Assembly: GCA_034509925.1 (NCBI GenBank)
Contig: CM067532.1
Location: forward strand, 5,164,142-5,228,141
From: Hirudinaria manillensis
Taxonomy: Eukaryota > Annelida > Clitellata > Hirudinida > Hirudinidae
Reading direction: 5' to 3'
DNA: 64,000 nucleotides
Position numbers and translations under genes: made by a program. The notes under the pieces are model-generated. The model was given only the letters and a program-made list of their open reading frames with translations. It was not told the origin of the DNA and did not search any database. This document shows positions 60,401-64,000 of the stretch, piece after piece (the first letter of the stretch is position 1; every line of letters begins with the position of its first letter).

Positions 60401-61708
60401 ATGTATTCACAGAGTAAAGTGAAGCTAAGCATTTTTTTCAGCATTTATTCACTAAACTGTCAATAAATTTGAAAATATCACTAACGACTGGACTGCCCCT
60501 CCAAATCCAAAACCAACAAGACATCGAAGAATGATAATCCACCAAAAATTTGGGCTTTTGGCAGTCAGTACTCCATAGTACAACACAAAAGCTGCTGCTA
60601 TTTTCATAATCTGACATTAAATTTGAAGAATATATTTAAATTAGAGTAATTAAACCTTTTATCTTTAATTTATAATAAGAATTTCCTAATAATTTATGGT
60701 CCACAAAGAACACATGATGTTAAAAGATTAATCCCAAGTACTTGAAATTCTGCATAATTCTATTTACTAGAGAGTCATTACATTATTTCATGCCAGTTTC
60801 ATGGTTGTAAGAGTAATTAAAAATAAATATCATGAAAAAGAAATCTTACTGGAATCCTTCCAAATTTATCCGAATAATAACCCCACATTGCTGAACCAAT
60901 AAACATTCCAACAAATACAATCTGTTAATTACAAAATTTAAAAAATACAAATGAGAATTTTCTAAATAAGGATGAGTAATTGGACTGACAAATTTTGTAA
61001 TAATAAAATTATAATTTATCAAAATTCTATTTGCCTAGAAATTGGGATCTGAAAGTAGTAAAATATATACGGTTGTTATGCAAGCCACTTGCCAATCCTC
61101 TAATTTCCAATCACATCTGAGCTCAGGAGACAAAACTGAGAGCAGCATCATTTCTAAGGCATCTGTTGCCTAAAACATAGTCAAGATATGAATGATTAAT
61201 GGCTTGCAACAAAAAAACCCTAACCCTTACAGAAAAAAGACCACATATGGCTATCAATTTCAATTGGAATTTGCCAAATCCCAGCATGTCAATAGCTTCT
61301 TCAACAGTAAACTGATTTGATGTTCCATTTTCTATGAGTTTTGTAGATTCTATAATTAGTTTATAAAAACATCTCACAATTGAACTTGAAATGTAAAATT
61401 GATAAAATTCCTATTTATTTAACATTGCTTCGTTATATTTGTGGCTGAAAGTTGCATGTAACATTAAAGATTGATTCAATGAATCTGGCCAATGTGTTAA
61501 CACCATCTTTGCTCAATACACCCCGTAAAAAGTTTAATTCATATTATAGATTCTACGTTTTTATTAATTAACGATCTCATGACGAACCATCACTATTATC
61601 CAGAATATACGAGTCTTCGACGAACTCATCTGGAGAATCCTCGTGAAGTTTATGTCTATTATTGCAAGAATGTACATCATCATCTTCTTGTTTAGTACTA
61701 AAAGACAT
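57424..61708 (-). CDS. SVOP-like major facilitator transporter
   Basis: Fourteen exons from the right: 61594-61708, 61231-61349, 61071-61169, 60850-60921, 60486-60610, 60361-60424, 60126-60251, 59906-60034, 58675-58825, 58359-58451, 57984-58177, 57837-57926, 57589-57702 and a last exon of 18 nt at 57424-57441; 502 residues. An acidic N-terminus (1-38) precedes [15 protein letters not shown], then MFS helices with GYYSDKFGR (loop motif), [27 protein letters not shown] loop, MIHKFGRK and [18 protein letters not shown]. These fit SVOP (synaptic vesicle 2-related protein) better than SV2. Found on synaptic vesicles; substrate unknown. The last five residues come from a separate microexon. Confidence 0.92.
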
Positions 61709-62739
61709 TACTGATCCGCCCTGATTACAACACAGGTTTAACGCTCACTATGTAACAGGTGTCAGGTAAAAATTTATTGGATGACCAACACAAATTGCCA
61801 ACTTTACACGTGGTAAACTAAATCAATTAGAAATCACAGACACAATTTAGACTTGTACAGGTTACCTAAAAACCTGAGATTAAGTTAGGAAATCATAACT
61901 GACACATCGATGAGAACGTCCCAGATTCTATTTATAATTTTCGTACCTCATCGTTACCTAGTGGCCATGTATAGATTTTAATCGAGGCCTTCTAATTCTG
62001 AAATTTAATGTTAATAAGCCATGGGGTATAAGACTAAAAGCTAAAACAGATAACCAGAATAAATATACCAGGGTAGTGGCATTACTTGCCATAATTGAGG
62101 TCCTGCCGCTCAAAAGTGAATTCTTTGATTTATATAATTATTTACCGACTAGTTTAATACCTCTCGTAACATTAAAAATTTTCACCTAATGAATTCAATG
62201 GTAATAGCCTAACTTGAGAGAGCTCCGGTGAACGCATCATTCACATGATTCCCTTCCGGGAAAGTCATAGTCAAACCTAAAAGCCTTGCTGCAGAATTGC
62301 CTGGACATAAGATACCCGAAAATATTATCATCCGTTTGTAGTATTTGTCGAATTTGGTGATGGTGACCAGCAATAGGTTATTCTGCCAAAGTTCTGAATT
62401 CCACACCCCACCAATTCTTTTCAGTTTTCAAAACTAAAAATGCCAACCAACAATACTCCTTATTGGTGGATTCCTATCATTAAACATATCCCTTGCAACA
62501 AAACCACACCAAAATGAAGCATATGAATGACATTTATCACATCAAACTCAATTTGAACCCAATTTTATCATAACTAATACCATACCATAACATTTACATG
62601 TATATTAACCACACCAACTAATCACCAGTGTTTACAACAAATCAATGCTCTCCTTTTTTATTTAGAGGCACTTTTATCAAAATTAACAAATCCTGTCAGA
62701 AAAAATCTTTCAAAATGCTGTCAGCAAGTACCAGTGAAG
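61709..62739. other. Intergenic region SVOP-like / SNRPE
   Basis: No gene supported. The minus-strand frame 62209-62406 has no recognised product. The SVOP-like promoter should lie at the left end. Confidence 0.4.
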
Positions 62740-63638
<899 letters not shown>

Positions 63639-64000
63639 CTTTCAATTCCGCGATAACAGGGTAAGAACGATAATCCAACGATTGTAGCAGTGAACGCGCC
63701 TAGAATATATATAAAGTCCATATTTGCATGTTTTTATTTATCAAAAGTTTCAAATCATATTACTTTAATTTTGTAACCATAATAAATTATTAAAAGAACG
63801 TGAATTAAAATAAATTTATAAAAATTTAAATAACTTTCAGCTTTTAAACATTAGCCCAACAAATTCGAATTGTACAAGTGATCAAACACAGTTTACTATA
63901 TAAAATCAAATTTTACAGCTTAATAGCTTAATTTTCACACTCAATTGATATGGTTTTTTTTTATTGAACTGAAAACAGGAACACAATCGGAACTAAATAG
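63639..64000. promoter_or_regulatory. SNRPE upstream region
   Basis: The SNRPE promoter by position. AT-rich; no further gene starts before the window end. Confidence 0.4.

Overview
This is a piece of animal (metazoan) nuclear genome. It is AT-rich, with multi-exon genes on both strands and mostly short introns (about 50 to 300 bp, a few over 500). The intact genes are clear animal orthologues, including neuronal (syntaxin-1-like, SVOP-like) and muscle/cytoskeletal (PDZ-ZM, Zasp/PDLIM-like) proteins. An invertebrate is most likely; I cannot name the phylum. Exon coordinates are hand-derived from splice signals, reading phase and family alignment from memory. For the complete host genes from 21.5 kb rightwards, every exon sum is a multiple of three and gives a near-family length where a family is known.

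Left third (1-21.5 kb): accessory and repetitive. A recent tandem duplication (1-5150 and 7224-14351) carries a RING-finger gene and an unidentified multi-exon gene with an acidic C-terminus, both on the minus strand. The second copy holds a truncated copia-type LTR retrotransposon (8126-9904), whose missing half is replaced by a second copy of the flanking host DNA. A third RING copy lies at 17254-18291. Between and after them are an orphan nucleoside-transporter exon, two decayed LINEs in opposite orientation, Helitron-like ends and fragments of another element.

Middle (21.5-46.2 kb): dense host genes. In order: SETD4 (+), ZDHHC16 (+), an LDH-family protein that has lost the catalytic His (+), UBE2D (+), a LIM-less PDZ-ZM protein (-), a TRAF protein (+), PIGS (-) with a broken partial duplicate upstream, and a small Cys/His-rich zinc-finger-like protein (+).

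Right (47.9-63.6 kb): syntaxin-1 (-), a tandem pair of FITM genes (+) of which the first has lost both catalytic histidines, an SVOP-like transporter (-) and snRNP SmE (-).

The genes do not form one pathway. Recurring themes are ubiquitin signalling (RING copies, UBE2D, TRAF), ER membrane and lipid biology (PIGS, FITM pair, ZDHHC16) and synaptic vesicles (syntaxin-1, SVOP-like). I saw no CRISPR array, rRNA or convincing tRNA. The strongest leads are the two active-site-dead enzymes sitting in otherwise intact genes (LDH-like and the first FITM), the chimeric copia locus, the unidentified duplicated gene and the small Cys/His protein.
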